Of a DNA stretch of 64,000 nucleotides, positions 32,034 through 42,800 are shown one piece after another. Origin of the DNA: Icerya purchasi. Its lineage: Eukaryota; Arthropoda; Insecta; Hemiptera; Monophlebidae. How positions within the stretch are numbered: the first letter of the stretch is position 1; each line of letters begins with the position of its first letter. The position numbers were made by a program, and so were the translations under genes. The notes under the pieces were generated by a model. It was not told the origin of the DNA and searched no databases. It saw only the letters and a program-made list of their open reading frames with translations. The stretch covers positions 296,774,464-296,838,463 of the forward strand of contig CM077116.1 in assembly GCA_039619475.1 (NCBI GenBank), given 5' to 3'.

Positions 32034-32700
32034 CTCTTCCATTTATAAAACGAATGAAAAAAAAATATCACAGATCGTAGGAAGTTTTTTATAATTAAAT
32101 AAAATTACATTCTCTTGTTGACTCTCCAATTATTATACTTTTCGCTTTTCAGAATCAAGTTGGACTAAGGTGGCAGCTACACATTACGGTCTTTTCAGTT
32201 CCCCTTATTTATCGCTCTATCCTGTGTCACTTCCGTTATTCCTTTATTGCCTCGCTAACGCATTTTCGCTTTCTTTCATTTCTTTCCTTATTTTTCACAC
32301 TTCTCGTTTATTTTCTCATTACGTCTTACCAACGTTTAAAATGTTACAGTAGCATTATTGCAGCCTTGGGAGAACAAAAATGTTTTTGAAGGTTCGTTGA
32401 ATCAACATTAAAGATAAAAGATTCCTCTGACCTCAACATTCGAGGTTTTTATTTAATTAGTTCCTATCGCAGTGGCGGATATGGATGTTCTACTATTTTA
32501 ATCGGGAGCGATATAAATTTTCTGACGCGTAATATTTTTTAATCTGAATTATCCCAGTTCTAATAACTCTCCAAAACTATTTAATTTTACTATTATACCA
32601 AACTATGATTTACATAACTTTCCTTTTTAATTCTTCACTGATTCCTTCCCTTCTTCTTTTATTATGATCAGTTATTGGAAATTTCACTCTTCTCTTTTAG
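32034..32700. other. No gene recognised
   Basis: A+T-rich sequence between the LINE-B copy 2 tail and the RTE-type LINE. A 60-codon hydrophobic frame at 32170-32352 has no recognisable motif. Confidence 0.4.
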
Positions 32701-34212
32701 GCTACAGTGGTTACACAATACCAATGGTTTTGTGTTGAAAAAAAATTATCTTACAAAATTACCTTAACGATGGTTGTGGAAAATGCACTACAGTCAATGA
32801 AAAATGGAAAGTCGCCTGGACATAATGAAATATATGCTGAAGCGCTGAGCTCATGGATCCAAAACTGCTCACGGACTTATTCAACAAGATATACAGAACT
32901 GGAAAAATACCAAAAGATTGGTTGAAGTCAACGTTTGTGGCAATACCGAAGAAAACTCATACTAAAAGTTGCGGAGATTACAGGTTGATCAGCCTAATCA
33001 GTCACGCCTTGAAAATATTCCTAAGAGTCCTGCATAAGCGTTTGTTCCCTAAATGTGAAGAACTGAGCGGCGAGCAACTGTTCGGGTTCAGGAAAGGGCT
33101 AAGAACACGAGAAGCCCTGTTCTCCATGAAAATATTACTGCAAAAGGCTTATGATTACAGAAAAGACGTGTTTGTTTGCTTCATAGATTATCAGAAAGCA
33201 TTTGACACCATACGGCACGATATCCATGATAAGCCTTCTCCGAGAAGCAGGAGTTGATAATAAAGATATCAGAATAATTCAGAATCTTTATTGGGGACAA
33301 ACGGCAGAGGTCCGTATCAAAGGCAATCAAACAACAGATGAATTCCGGGTGCGAAAAGGTGTACGCCAGGGGTGCATATTGTCACCGATGCTGTTCAACC
33401 TATACCTAGATAACGTGTTCCGTATTGCTTTGGAAAATGTAGAACTGGGAATCAAGGTGAATGGGAAGCCCATTAACAACTTAAGATATGCGGACAATAC
33501 GGCAATTATCGCAGGCACCATCGAGGACCTACAGAGTTTAATAAATGCGATAAACGAAGTCGGAGTCCAGTATGGTTTGGCCGTAAATATAAAGAAAACC
33601 AAATTTATGGTCGTCAGCAGAGAAAAACACGAAGACGCAACTGTGAAAATAGATGGAAAACAGGTGCAGAGAGTGCCATCGTTCAAATACCTGGGTGCAA
33701 TGATAAACGAAAAAGGCGACGACGACGAAGAAGTACGTGTCAGAATAGGGCAAGCAAAAAGCACATACGGAAAATTGCGCGCGTATTTAGCATGTAGAGA
33801 CGTACCATTTAATCTGAAAATGAAAATAGTCAAATGCTACATGTGGCCGGTATTGCTATACGGGGCTGAGACTTGGTCGTTGAAAGTCAGGTCTATGAAT
33901 CGTCTGGAGGCCTGCGAAATATGGTTACTGCGGAGAATGCTGCGTATACCATGGATAGAAAAGGTCTCGAATGTAGAAGTAATGAAACGTGCCGGAGTAG
34001 AAAGAGAAATCATGGAGACCATTAAATCCAGGAAAGCTGCCTATCTGGGACATATTTTGCGAGGACAGAAATATGTAATTCCAAAACTAGTGATAACTGG
34101 CAGAATGGAAGGAAACGGGGAATTGGGCGGAAGCGGCACTCATGGCTCAGACGAACAGAATACTGCCATTGATAAAATCATTAACAACAGATCTAATGGT
34201 AAAAATGACAAT
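32701..34212 (+). mobile_element. RTE-type LINE 2, 5' truncated
   Basis: RT region in three frames: 32761-32850 (ALQSMKNGKSPGHNEIYAEA), 32853-33257 (GKIPKDWLKSTFVAIPKK, LISHALKIFLRVL, GFRKGLRTREALF, CFIDYQKAFDTIRH) and 33202 onward (QNLYWGQTAEVRI, VRQGCILSPMLFNLYL, NLRYADNTAII, SFKYLGAMINEKGDD, VLLYGAETWSL, RMLRIPWIEKVSN, KSRKAAYLGHILRG). It ends near 34200 in an (AAT)n-type tail as RTE-group elements often do. The second aspartate of the YADD catalytic box is N. Frameshifts occur at about 32850 and 33210-33230. Confidence 0.75.
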
Positions 34213-35088
34213 CATAATAATTATAATAATAATAATAATAATAATAATAGTAGTAATTATACGAATAGTAGTAGCAGAAATAGTAGTAATAGTTGTAGTG
34301 GTAGTATCAACGAAAACAATGATAATCATAATAATAATAATAACAGTGGTAATAATAATAATAACGTTAGCAGAGATAACAAGTCCGGAGAGTCCTATCC
34401 TTCTGATCATCCTGGTCCTTTCCCCATTATAGTTGAGCACACTTCCTCTACTTCTAACCTAGGCAATTATCATCCCCTTGCTCTAGCTAAACTGATCAGC
34501 TCAATATCATCTTCCTTTATGAACATTTCCCAGCGGGGAAGAAACCGAATCTCTGTATCCTTCTCTTCTTCTTTAACGGCAAATTCTTTCCTCCATAATC
34601 AGGATTTCCTTCTTAAACATAACTTAACGGCATTCATTCCTTCTACTTCTTTGTATAGGTTAGGCGTAATTTCAGGCGTCCACCCTTCCTTTTCTGAAGA
34701 CGACACATTATCAGGGATTGAAACCTCTGTTCCTGTAACATCCGTAAGAAGAATTTTTCATACTTCCGAGGCCCCCAGCATCAAACCTCCGACCCAGTGC
34801 TCTAAATGTTTCCTCTTTGGTCACATCGCTAAAAACTGCCGCAGCTCCAGCGCTATTTGTTCCCATTGTTCCTTAAAACATCCTGTCTCTGAATGTTCTA
34901 ATCTGCAAAACCCTCCTCTATGCCGAAACTACAACGGCTCACACTGTTCTAATGACCGTAGTTGCCCCGAGTGGTCTAGGCAAAAGGACATCAAGAAGAT
35001 CATGGCTTTTGAAAACGTTTCGTTTCATGAAGCTTCTGCTATAAAAAACAAATCTACATATTACTACTCCGGTATTTTCTTACACTAG
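33202..35088 (+). pseudogene. Chimeric 628-codon frame: RTE RT, Asn/Ser-rich spacer, LINE-B ORF1
   Basis: One frame runs uninterrupted from the RTE RT (residues 1 to about 330, with YADN for YADD), through an Asn/Ser-rich spacer encoded by an AAT/AGT microsatellite (about 335-395), into the Gag-like ORF1 of LINE-B copy 3 (about 400-628). The last part has three zinc-knuckle-like motifs (CSKCFLFGHIAKNC, CSHCSLKHPVSEC, CRNYNGSHCSNDRSC) and the box KKIMAFENVSFHEA. It is most simply the junction of two neighbouring elements; expression is unknown. Confidence 0.65.
34213..34375. repeat. (AAT/AGT)n low-complexity tract
   Basis: Imperfect trinucleotide repeat, mostly AAT with AGT and GGT variants. 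It probably grew from the 3' tail of the RTE-type element and joins two retroelement coding sequences in frame. Confidence 0.8.
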
Positions 35089-35932
35089 TCGCGCCTCTGT
35101 TCCTTCCTCCAAATTGATAATTTCTCCCCATACTCCTGTTTCTACTGGTCACGCTCTTTCTAAGACTCCCACTTTCCACAAACCTAATAAAAACCATCAT
35201 TCTTTTAAACCTAAGCCTCAATTCCCTCCTCTTCCGTCTAACCAACTTCCTTCCCCCTCCAATGGCTGGGCTTTAAACCTTCCTCTTAACGTAAGTAATA
35301 ATCCCGGTCTTCCTAACACCAGTGTTCCCTCCGCTTTAGTCTCCAATCAGTCTGTACCTGCTTCTTCTTCTGCGACTTCTCCTTCCCCTATGACCAATTT
35401 AGCAACTGATATTATTGATCTGTTTTCTTCCCACAACATTGTGACCTCATCTAACTTTGCTTCTTCCTGTCTAGTAATTTATGCGGCAATTAACGTCTCT
35501 CTTAAATTTCTTCTTCATTTTCCTTTTCAACTTGTCACTGCTATGCAGTACGCTGTTGAGAGATGATTTACGTCATCTGCTCTCAGTGGCTCAGTGCAAA
35601 GTTTTGAACTTCCTTTCACAATCCCTTAAAATTTTTTCTTTAAGAATTATAAGATATATGGAATCGGTTCATTTTGACCAGTATTCTAATGCAGTTGATG
35701 TTTTCCTTCCTATGGTTCATCCTGGTTATTTAAGAGAAACGCCTTGGGAGGTAATTAAACCTACTAGTCCTAAGGACGTTTTGGTAATCTTTCCTTTAGT
35801 CAGTCACAGGATTTTGACCTGTTTATTTACTGTTACATGTTGCATGCGGACTGAGCATAGCTTCATTTATATAACATTTTTACGTAATGTCTTTCTGCAT
35901 TTACTGTCTTCAGTTACTATTATTATTTTTCC

Positions 35933-36841
35933 ATGTTTATTTCCTTGATATTTCGCCTTATTGCCGCAAATTCTATCTTACTTCCTTGTCTTATTTCTCT
36001 GCCTCCTCAGTCAGCTCCCTCTCTTATGGTTCCACTCATACTTTTCCTTGTACTCCCTTCTTGGTCGGCGAGCAGGAACTCTCTTCCTGTCATTTTCCAC
36101 ACTTTCTTCCTAATGATCCACAAGTTTAATATTCTCCAATGGAATAGTCGTAGTCTAAGAGCCAACCAACAAGCATTGGAGGGAATACTAGACTCCTCCT
36201 CTATCCATATTGCTCTTTTATCTGAGACCTGGCTTTCGGAATCCTCTAATATTTCCATTCATGGCTTTACAGCAATCCGTTCTAATCGAGTTGACGGCTA
36301 TGGTGATGCTGCCATCCTCATAAGAAATGATATCTTCTTTGTCCCCCACGACCATTCTTCTTACTTTTCTTCTGATTCTCTCTCTCCCAACTTAGTCCAT
36401 ATTTCGATCCCAAATATTCATCCTCAGCCTGTTCATATATTTTCTGTTTATGTTCCTCCTAGTTTTGACCTTAATAATTACCCATTCTCTCTTTTGGCTT
36501 ATCCTCACTCTCTTCCTTTTATTGTCGGCGGTGACTGGAATGCTCACTCTCCTCTTTGGGGCTCTGCACGTCATAACAGGAATGGCCGTGTTCTAAAAAA
36601 CTTTATTCTCGGTAAAAATTTTGTCCTCCTGAATGATAACTCTCCTACTCTTTATAGAGGCGCTCACTCATCCAGCTCTGTTGATCTGTCCTTTATCTCT
36701 CCACACTTTGGTCTTCACTGTCAATGGAGAACTATGGATCGGCAGCGATCATGTTCCCATTGTTTTCTCTCTTCACCATCTCCTTCCTCCTCCTCTTCCT
36801 CCTCCTCCTCCTCATTATTCTATACCCGCTCTAGCTACTAA
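35933..36841 (+). pseudogene. LINE-B copy 3 endonuclease
   Basis: 302-codon frame. The true ORF2 start is probably near 36112-36130, upstream of NILQWNSRSLRAN. It has HIALLSETWLSESS, GYGDAAILIRNDIFF (G to D within GGVAIL), FIVGGDWNAHSPLWGS and SSVDLSFIS. It then leaves the correct frame at about 36735, so the SDH histidine block (SDHVPIVFSLHHL) is read in the frame 36633-36932. Confidence 0.75.
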
Positions 36842-37110
36842 ATGGTCTCTCAACAAGGTTAACTGGGAGGAATTCCGTTCTAATTTCAACTTATCTCTTC
36901 CTTACATACACTCCCTCTCCGATCCTATTTAACAATATAACGTTTTCTCTGATTCCATTTCTTCTGCTCTGGACTCCTCCTTTCCACCAATTCATCATTC
37001 CAAAAGAACAGGCTACCTCACTTTGGTGGAACGAAGATTGTACTAATGCCGTTAAAGACAGTGTCTCTTCATTTAGATGTTTCCGGTCTTGTTCTTCCTT
37101 TGCTAACTTC

Positions 37111-37938
37111 ATGGCTCATAAAAAAGCTAATGCCAAGGCTAAATTTATCCTCAAAACGTCCAAAAGAAATTCATGGAGGAAATTTTGTGCTTCGTTTTCC
37201 AGATCTACTTCAATTTCCCATCTTTGGAAGATGGCTAAAGCTTTTCGCTTTTCTAGATTGGAACGTCCATCATTTTATAACCTTCATTCAGATAGACTCA
37301 CTACTTTTCTTGATTCTGTTGCTCCCTCCTATGTGCCTTCCCTTGAGGAATCTTGGTCTCCTTCCCTTATTATCTCAAATTCTTCCCACTTCCTGTCTTC
37401 TAGCTTCAGCATCAATGAACTTCGTGCTTCCTTGACTAATTCTTCTAATTCTAGCCCTGGTATAGATGGCATTCTATTCCGTGTCCTTAAGAACCTTTCT
37501 GAATCAGCACTTAAAATCCTGTTGTTAATTTACAATTCTTTTCTGTGTATCTGTGAAACTCCTCCGCTTTGGAATTCCTTTATTATTATTCCTATTCCGA
37601 AGAAGAATCCCAATTCCTTTCGTCCTATTTCTCTAGCTTCTTGTTTTAGAAAACTTTTCGAACGAATGATTAATAGGCGCCTTATCTGGTGGCTAGAATA
37701 TAATAATGTTCTTCCTGATAACATGTTTGGTTCCCGTCCTGGCTTTGGTTCTTCTGATTGCATATCCCTTTTTCTCTCTGATATCTATAAATCTTTCATC
37801 CACAAAAAATTTACTATCTCTGCGTTCGTTGATGCTACCTCACCTTTTGATAAGGTTCACCTTCCTTCTCTTCAGAATAAAATGCTTTCCATTAATATTC
37901 CTCTTGAGTTTAGATTTTTAGTTATTAATCTGTTTTAG
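37111..37938 (+). pseudogene. LINE-B copy 3 RT fingers and first catalytic box
   Basis: 275-codon stretch: AKAKFILKTSKRNSWRKF linker, SSPGIDGILFRVLKNL, FIIIPIPKKNPNSFRPISLA, INRRLIWWLEYNN, FGSRPGFGSSDCI, AFVDATSPFDKV. It ends at a stop at 37938, where copy 1 continues with LILNLFQHRIYLSS. Confidence 0.8.
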
Positions 37939-38589
37939 AACAGAACTATCCATCTTTTTACCCCTTTCTTTTCTGATTCCAGGACAGTTTTTCGAGGTCT
38001 TCTGCAGGGATCGCGACTTAGGACTACCCTTTTTAATATTTACTTCCTTAGTCTTTCTTCTCTTTCCATTCCATCTAGTTATCAATTTTTTGCCGATGAT
38101 ATTCTCGTCTATTCTTCTTCTGATGATCTGTTTTCTGCTAATGAGGAGCTTAATAACTCCCTTGCTGTTTTAGAAAATTCTTTATCCTCTCTTCATCTTT
38201 CTATTTCCCCTGAGAAATCTGCTGGTATTGTTTTTACATTTCGTCCTTTTGATCGTTCCTTGGTTAACCTTTCCATGTGCCAGGTCCCTATTCCTTTGCT
38301 CACTTCCTTCTCCTACCTTGGTGTAATTCTTAATAGTATTCTGTCTTTTCATGATCATATTAACTATTTCTGCACGTCTGCTCTCAAAAGACTCAATTTT
38401 TTGAAGGCGTTGTCTTCCCCCAAATGGGGTGGTGATCCATATATTCTTCTCCTGCTGTATAAATCCATTATTCTTTCTAAGTTTGACTATTGTTCTTTTT
38501 GTTATGCCAGTGCTCCTGTTTCCCTTCAATAGGATAAAAATGCCGGTTCTGGGACAGTGGACGGGGTAATGTCAGGGGGGGCGGGGGAA

Positions 38590-38603
38590 GTGTGACGTCA
38601 CAC
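38590..38603. repeat. 14-bp palindrome with TGACGTCA core
   Basis: GTGTGACGTCACAC is a perfect palindrome and contains the CRE-type core TGACGTCA. It lies near the left edge of element X between a G-rich and a C-rich tract (GGGGGCGGGGG ... CACCCC). No function can be shown. Confidence 0.5.
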
Positions 38604-38611
38604 CCCAACTA

Positions 38612-38780
38612 CGCCTATTCCAGCCCAAAGGTCACCCAACTACCCCTATTTCCAGGCAAAATTTAACCCAAATGCCTCTAAAATCAGTGAAAACTAACCC
38701 AACTACCCTGCAAATGCTAAAAAGTCACCAAACTACCCCCATTCTAGCCCAAAGGTCACCCAACTACCCCCTATTCCCAC
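38612..38780. repeat. C-rich repeat, period about 124 bp
   Basis: CCCAAAGGTCACCCAACTAC occurs at about 38624 and again at about 38748, with looser copies of CCAACTACCCC between. Confidence 0.55.
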
Positions 38781-38785
38781 CCCAA

Positions 38786-39110
38786 CCTCAAAAACTACCC
38801 CTTTATCTAATTTACTCTAGACCTCTAAAAACAACCAAACTACCCTCTTCTTAGTATTCCACTCCTGTTTTCCACCCCCTTACCCTTAAAAACTACCCTT
38901 TGATCTATTTTAATCCAGAGCTCTAAAAGTAACCAAATCACCCTCTTCCCAGTACCCCACCCCTATTTTACACCCCCTCACCCTCAAAAAACCACTCCTT
39001 CATCTATTTTAATCCAGAACCCTAAATTAACTCATCTACCTTTTCCAGGATGATCAACCCCACTGTTTTCAACCCCTCCTTGTCAAAACTACCCATAATT
39101 CTCTTGGAAC
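38786..39110. repeat. 98-bp tandem repeat array, three copies and a partial
   Basis: Units start near AAAAACTACCC at 38790, at 38888, at about 38986 (AAAAAACCACTCC), and a degraded fourth near 39085. Each unit carries a TCTAATTTACTCTAGACCTC-like stretch and a CACCCCTATTTTACACCCCC-like stretch. Unit spacing is constant at 98-99 bases. Confidence 0.75.
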
Positions 39111-39489
39111 AGTTTAATATCTAATCCACCCCTCACCCTACAGTCTCTCATTACCATTGTAACCCAACCTACACTATAACCCAATCACTACCCATCACCC
39201 CACAGTTTATCATTGGTAATATAACACAACCCATACTATAACCTAACCACCACCAACCACCCTCACATACCCACTAAGCACTATTCTCTACACCCCATAG
39301 CCTGCTCAACCATAGCACAAAATGTGATGAATATTAGTGTGATAGATAGTACCAATACATACACAGCATCACACATATACACTAAAATTGACTGTTACAG
39401 TCCATTTAATTATCTTTTCTATAGGGGCACATCTAACTCCCCAATGCATTTCTCCAGATTTTCCATTGATACTTTTGTAGAACATTTCA

Positions 39490-39700
39490 GTTTGATTGTG
39501 TCTAAAACATTGACCAGACGTCTGCCCAGCATGGTCACATAGCTACCCTATATAGGAAAAATATCTTAGGCGCCTTAGTAACCACCCCTTTTAAGCTGGT
39601 CGGAGTAAGGCTCTTCTGCAACCATTTACTAATCACCACTTCATAGACCATCACCTCAGTTTCAGTCGCTATTACACTAACATGTAGTAAACATTTTTCC
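39490..39700 (-). pseudogene. Element X protein module, partial copy
   Basis: Nucleotide similarity to the two better copies (plus-strand text GACCAGACGTCTGCCCAGCATGG, AACCACCCCTTTTAAGC and CAGTTTCAGTCGCTATTACA) shows a third, more decayed copy of the module. Its translation is broken by stops. No domain recognised. Confidence 0.45.
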
Positions 39701-39849
39701 TCATTTTTAACTAATTATGGCCAATTTACCACTATTTCTCACCATTTTCTTACATTTTAGCATTTTTATACTATTTTTGCCACTCACTATATTCCTATGT
39801 TTTTAGCACCTTTCACATAACTACACTGATCTACATCCTTGATGACCTT

Positions 39850-40330
39850 CTCTAGGTTTCCTTTCAGCCCCTCCACCTCCACCAATCACATCTCCAGCCT
39901 AGAGAACACCACTGCTGTAGAATGTTTTATGTATTCCACTACAGTCTGTAGTTGCCTATGGGCTGTATTGGCCGAGTCGGTCATATCTTTGAGTGCCTGA
40001 TCTAGCGCATCAAACCCAGCTAGGTTTTATCTTTGGCCATCCAATGCTGGAGGATCCACTTAGCAGCTTCCACATGATAATCACACTGATGCTTGATAAG
40101 AGCATCCTGCGAGCGATTACATCCAAGACATCAACTAGATGTCTCCCAGCATGGTCACATAGCTACCATATGCAGGGAGAATATCTTTAAACGCCTTGGC
40201 AACCACCCATTTTAAGCCAGTACAGGCAAGGGCTCCATGCGACCGTTTTCCAATCGCCACTTCATCATCCACTTCCTCAGCTTCAGTCACTACTGCATTG
40301 ACATATAGTAAACATTTTTTTTCCCCCACA
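39850..40330 (-). pseudogene. Element X protein module, copy 2
   Basis: Minus-strand reading: a 64-codon open stretch (40329-40135) has VTEAEEVDDEVAIGK and GLKWVVAKAFKDILPAYGS. After a break, FDALDQALKDMTDSAN, then KHSTAVVFSRLEM and LVEVEGLKGNLEKV appear near 40010-39840. The predicted protein is charged and helical. It aligns by eye with copy 1 throughout, so it descends from a real protein. Function unknown. Confidence 0.5.
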
Positions 40331-40333
40331 GTA

Positions 40334-40640
40334 TTTGTAATTAATGTTGGAGTTCAAGTCATATGATTAGAAGGATGATAGTAATGATAGTAACAATGGT
40401 GGTGGTGATGGTGATGTTAATGACAGCAATGTTGACAATAATGCTAGTAATGATGATAACAATGTGGACAATTATAGTGAGAGTGATGATAGTAATAATA
40501 ATGCCAGTGATGCTAGTGCTGATGACAACAACATTGACAATGATAGTGCTGCTGATGACAATAACACTGACAATGATGCTTATGATAATGGCAACACTAA
40601 TGATGGTGATGATAATAGCAAGACTAGTGGTGTGGGATGT
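40334..40640 (+). other. GAT/AAT-rich tract with an Asp/Asn/Ser-rich open frame
   Basis: In the frame beginning GATGATAGTAATGATAGTAA (about 40374) the tract reads DDSNDSNNGGGDGDVNDSN and continues in the same style to a TAG at about 40640. A tract of this length without a stop is notable, but the frame is closed by TAG a few codons upstream. It could be the acidic tail of a lost protein or simply an imperfect trinucleotide repeat. A second, shorter tract of the same kind is at 40755-40850. Confidence 0.4.
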
Positions 40641-40676
40641 TAGAAGGCTATAGGAGTGGCAGTGGTGTCTTTGATA

Positions 40677-40945
40677 GCATGCATTATTGTATATAGTATC
40701 TTTGTGATAAGAGTGTATACAGCAGTGTGTATTAGTGTATATTATGTCTTTGTGATGATGCTGGCAATGATGGTGATGATGGTGGTAGTAAAAATGTCAG
40801 TGATGCTTATGACAGCAACATTGACTATGATGATGGTGATGGCAGCAGTGTGCATTAGTGTATATAGTGTTTGTGTTATGGTTAGTGGTGATGGTATAAA
40901 CAGTAGTATGTATTAGTGTATACAGTGTCTTTGTGATAGTGTTGG
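40677..40945. repeat. Dispersed direct repeat of about 32 bp
   Basis: Variants of GCAGTGTGTATTAGTGTATA followed by (G/T)TGTCTTTGTGAT occur near 40679, 40724, 40847 and 40903. They alternate with GAT-rich text, giving a loose tandem structure. Confidence 0.5.
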
Positions 40946-42339
40946 TGCTGCTTGTGTCAATAGAGGGGGTGTAAGGGGTCGCTGGGGCACAGCAGGAATG
41001 TTAGGCGATGGTATACAGTTGGAATTTCCCAAATAACAAAGTGCTTATGCTTTTTGTGTGCGCCCACATCCTGTACAGATGGAAGCAATGTACATGTTGG
41101 TTTGCTAGCAATTGGTCACTAATTACTAGTCAATTTCTCATTATATCTCATCAGTTTCTTGTGTATTAGCGCTTTTTACACTATTTTTCACCAATTTGTG
41201 CTATTTCACATCATTTCTTATGTTTGAACACTTCTTACACATTTTGTTTGATATATTCACCATTTTCTCATATTGTAACACCTTTTACAGGGCTTCCTCA
41301 ATTTTTACCATCTTTCATCAATAATTCCATTAATTTGACCCTCCAAATCATCGTTCTACCTTATAAGCTAATTTTTACTATACCTCTTGTGCTAATCCTT
41401 TAAGTTCCTCAATGTTATATATTTTTGCTATAGTATCCACACAAACATTTTTTTTTTTTTTTTTTGTCTTATGTAATTGTATAAATCCAGTTAGGGCCTG
41501 CATTATTTCAAGTATATCTCCACTCTGAAATGTGTCGGCGCATCTTTTTGCCTTAAAGACGAATCCATAACATGTTTGTCTGCTATTAATTGCTGTATTG
41601 ATGCTACATTTGATTGCCTAGTCAATGTAATACTTTCCTAACCAGTTCCTTCTGTTTATGCTTGTGTACACTTATGCATTACTATTGACCGTCTACCATT
41701 AAACTTTTCCAACCCCATACCAAATCTGCTGTTTTTTTGCATCTGCATTCTTCAGGGATGTGCTCCGCTATATCTATAACCAATCTGTGCTAATATAACT
41801 TACTAACCTGTGCTACACTGATTTTGGGTGTTTGTGTATGTGTATACATATGTATGTGCTTTTGTATGTGCACATGTGCATGTGCCTGCACGTGAGTATG
41901 TGTATGCGTGTAACTATGTGTGGGTGGGCATGCATGTGTTAATTACATTGTCGTCACCATCGTCGTTATCACAATTATTATAAAAATTGTAAAATGTACT
42001 TGTCAGTGCAATAATCAAAATTGACCTTGGTACATCCCATCAGGCACACCACCGCAGCTAAAATATGCATTAGTGTTAGAGTTAACCTGGGATGTGAGCA
42101 GTAGATAAATAGTTGTGTCAGAAATGCCCACTAGATATACAGTTTTTCTTATTAAATTTTAAGAAAATGAATTTTTTTCTATAAGTTGGGAATAGTAGTC
42201 TTTTGAATAGTACACAAGACGTCCGAGTATTGGTTATAATGAAAAGTTCCAACAGCAGTAACCTTTTTGCAGATTTTTTTTTTCTTCCAACTCTGCAAGA
42301 ACCATTTGTAATTTAGCGTCTAACTCTTTGTGGTATCAA
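40946..42339. other. Element X, no gene recognised
   Basis: A+T-rich with T-rich runs, recurrent TTTTCACCATTTT-like and CATTTTAGCACTTTT-like text, a TG/CA-rich patch (41830-41940), and no credible frame. Confidence 0.4.
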
Positions 42340-42800
42340 TCTTCTTCTGTGATAACCTTCTCTATTTTTACCTTTCAGACCCTAGACTTCTGCTAGGCAC
42401 ATCTCCAGCATAGTGATCACAGCGGCTGTAGTATGTTTCAGGGCGTCCATGGCAGTCTTCATGTGAATATGGGGTTTATTGACTGAATCGGTCACATCTT
42501 TAAGCACCTGATCTAGTGCATCAAGCCAGGCTTTGTCTTCAACCACCCGTTCCTCGAGGGCCCCCGTTTGATATCTTCAATATGGCTATTGTGATAATGT
42601 TTGGTATGAGCATCCTTTGGATCGATCACGTCCGAGACATTTACTAGACGCTTGCCCAGTACACTTATGTAGCTGGTCTGTATATTGATGTTATCTTTAA
42701 GCGTCTCCTTAACTGGTCCTTTTAAGCCAGCGAGAGCAAGGGACATCTGCATATGCTTGTCAATCACCATATCGTCGTCCATTGCCTCAGCTTCAGTCAC
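42340..42800 (-). pseudogene. Element X protein module, copy 1 (best copy)
   Basis: The 95-codon open stretch 42800-42513 reads TEAEAMDDDMVIDKH, LALAGLKGPVKETLKD, then GKRLVNVSDVIDPKDAHTKH and HNSHIEDIKR. After a frameshift near 42530 it continues with WLDALDQVLKDVTDSVNKPH and ALKHTTAAVITMLEMCLAEV (about 42510-42380). Copy 2 matches at GLK, LDQ-LKD-TDS-N, KH-TA-V and EV-GLKG. The predicted protein is acidic to amphipathic and helical, about 170 residues, with no motif of an enzyme I know. Confidence 0.55.

Larger units (their letters stand above)
34380..38530 (+). mobile_element. LINE-B copy 3, ORF1 plus most of ORF2, 3' truncated
   Basis: Plus-strand LINE-B with the most complete ORF1 of the window (34390 to about 35566) and ORF2 from about 36110 (KFNILQWNSRSLRANQQ). 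EN: ALLSETWLS, IVGGDWNAHSPLWGS (35933-36841), then frameshifts over the SDH block. Linker and RT: 37111-37938 (SLWW block degraded, ISHLWKMAKAF, PNSFRPISLASCFRKLFERM, SAFVDATSPFDKV). Palm: LLQGSRLRTTLFNIY and FFADDILVYS (about 38000-38120), then SYLGVILNSILSFHDH to 38530. RNase H and the 3' end are missing; the copy stops where element X begins. Confidence 0.85.

Noticed and set aside
33202..35088. Long frame considered as a host gene
   Set aside because: Its parts are RTE RT and LINE-B Gag joined by a microsatellite; better explained as adjoining elements.
38786..39110. Regular repeats considered as a CRISPR array
   Set aside because: 98-bp units without short conserved repeats and unique spacers, in a eukaryotic context.
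40363..40653. Met/Ile/Val-rich plus-strand frame (96 codons)
   Set aside because: Shadow frame of GAT/AAT/GTG repeats; the D/N/S frame is the only one with protein-like character.
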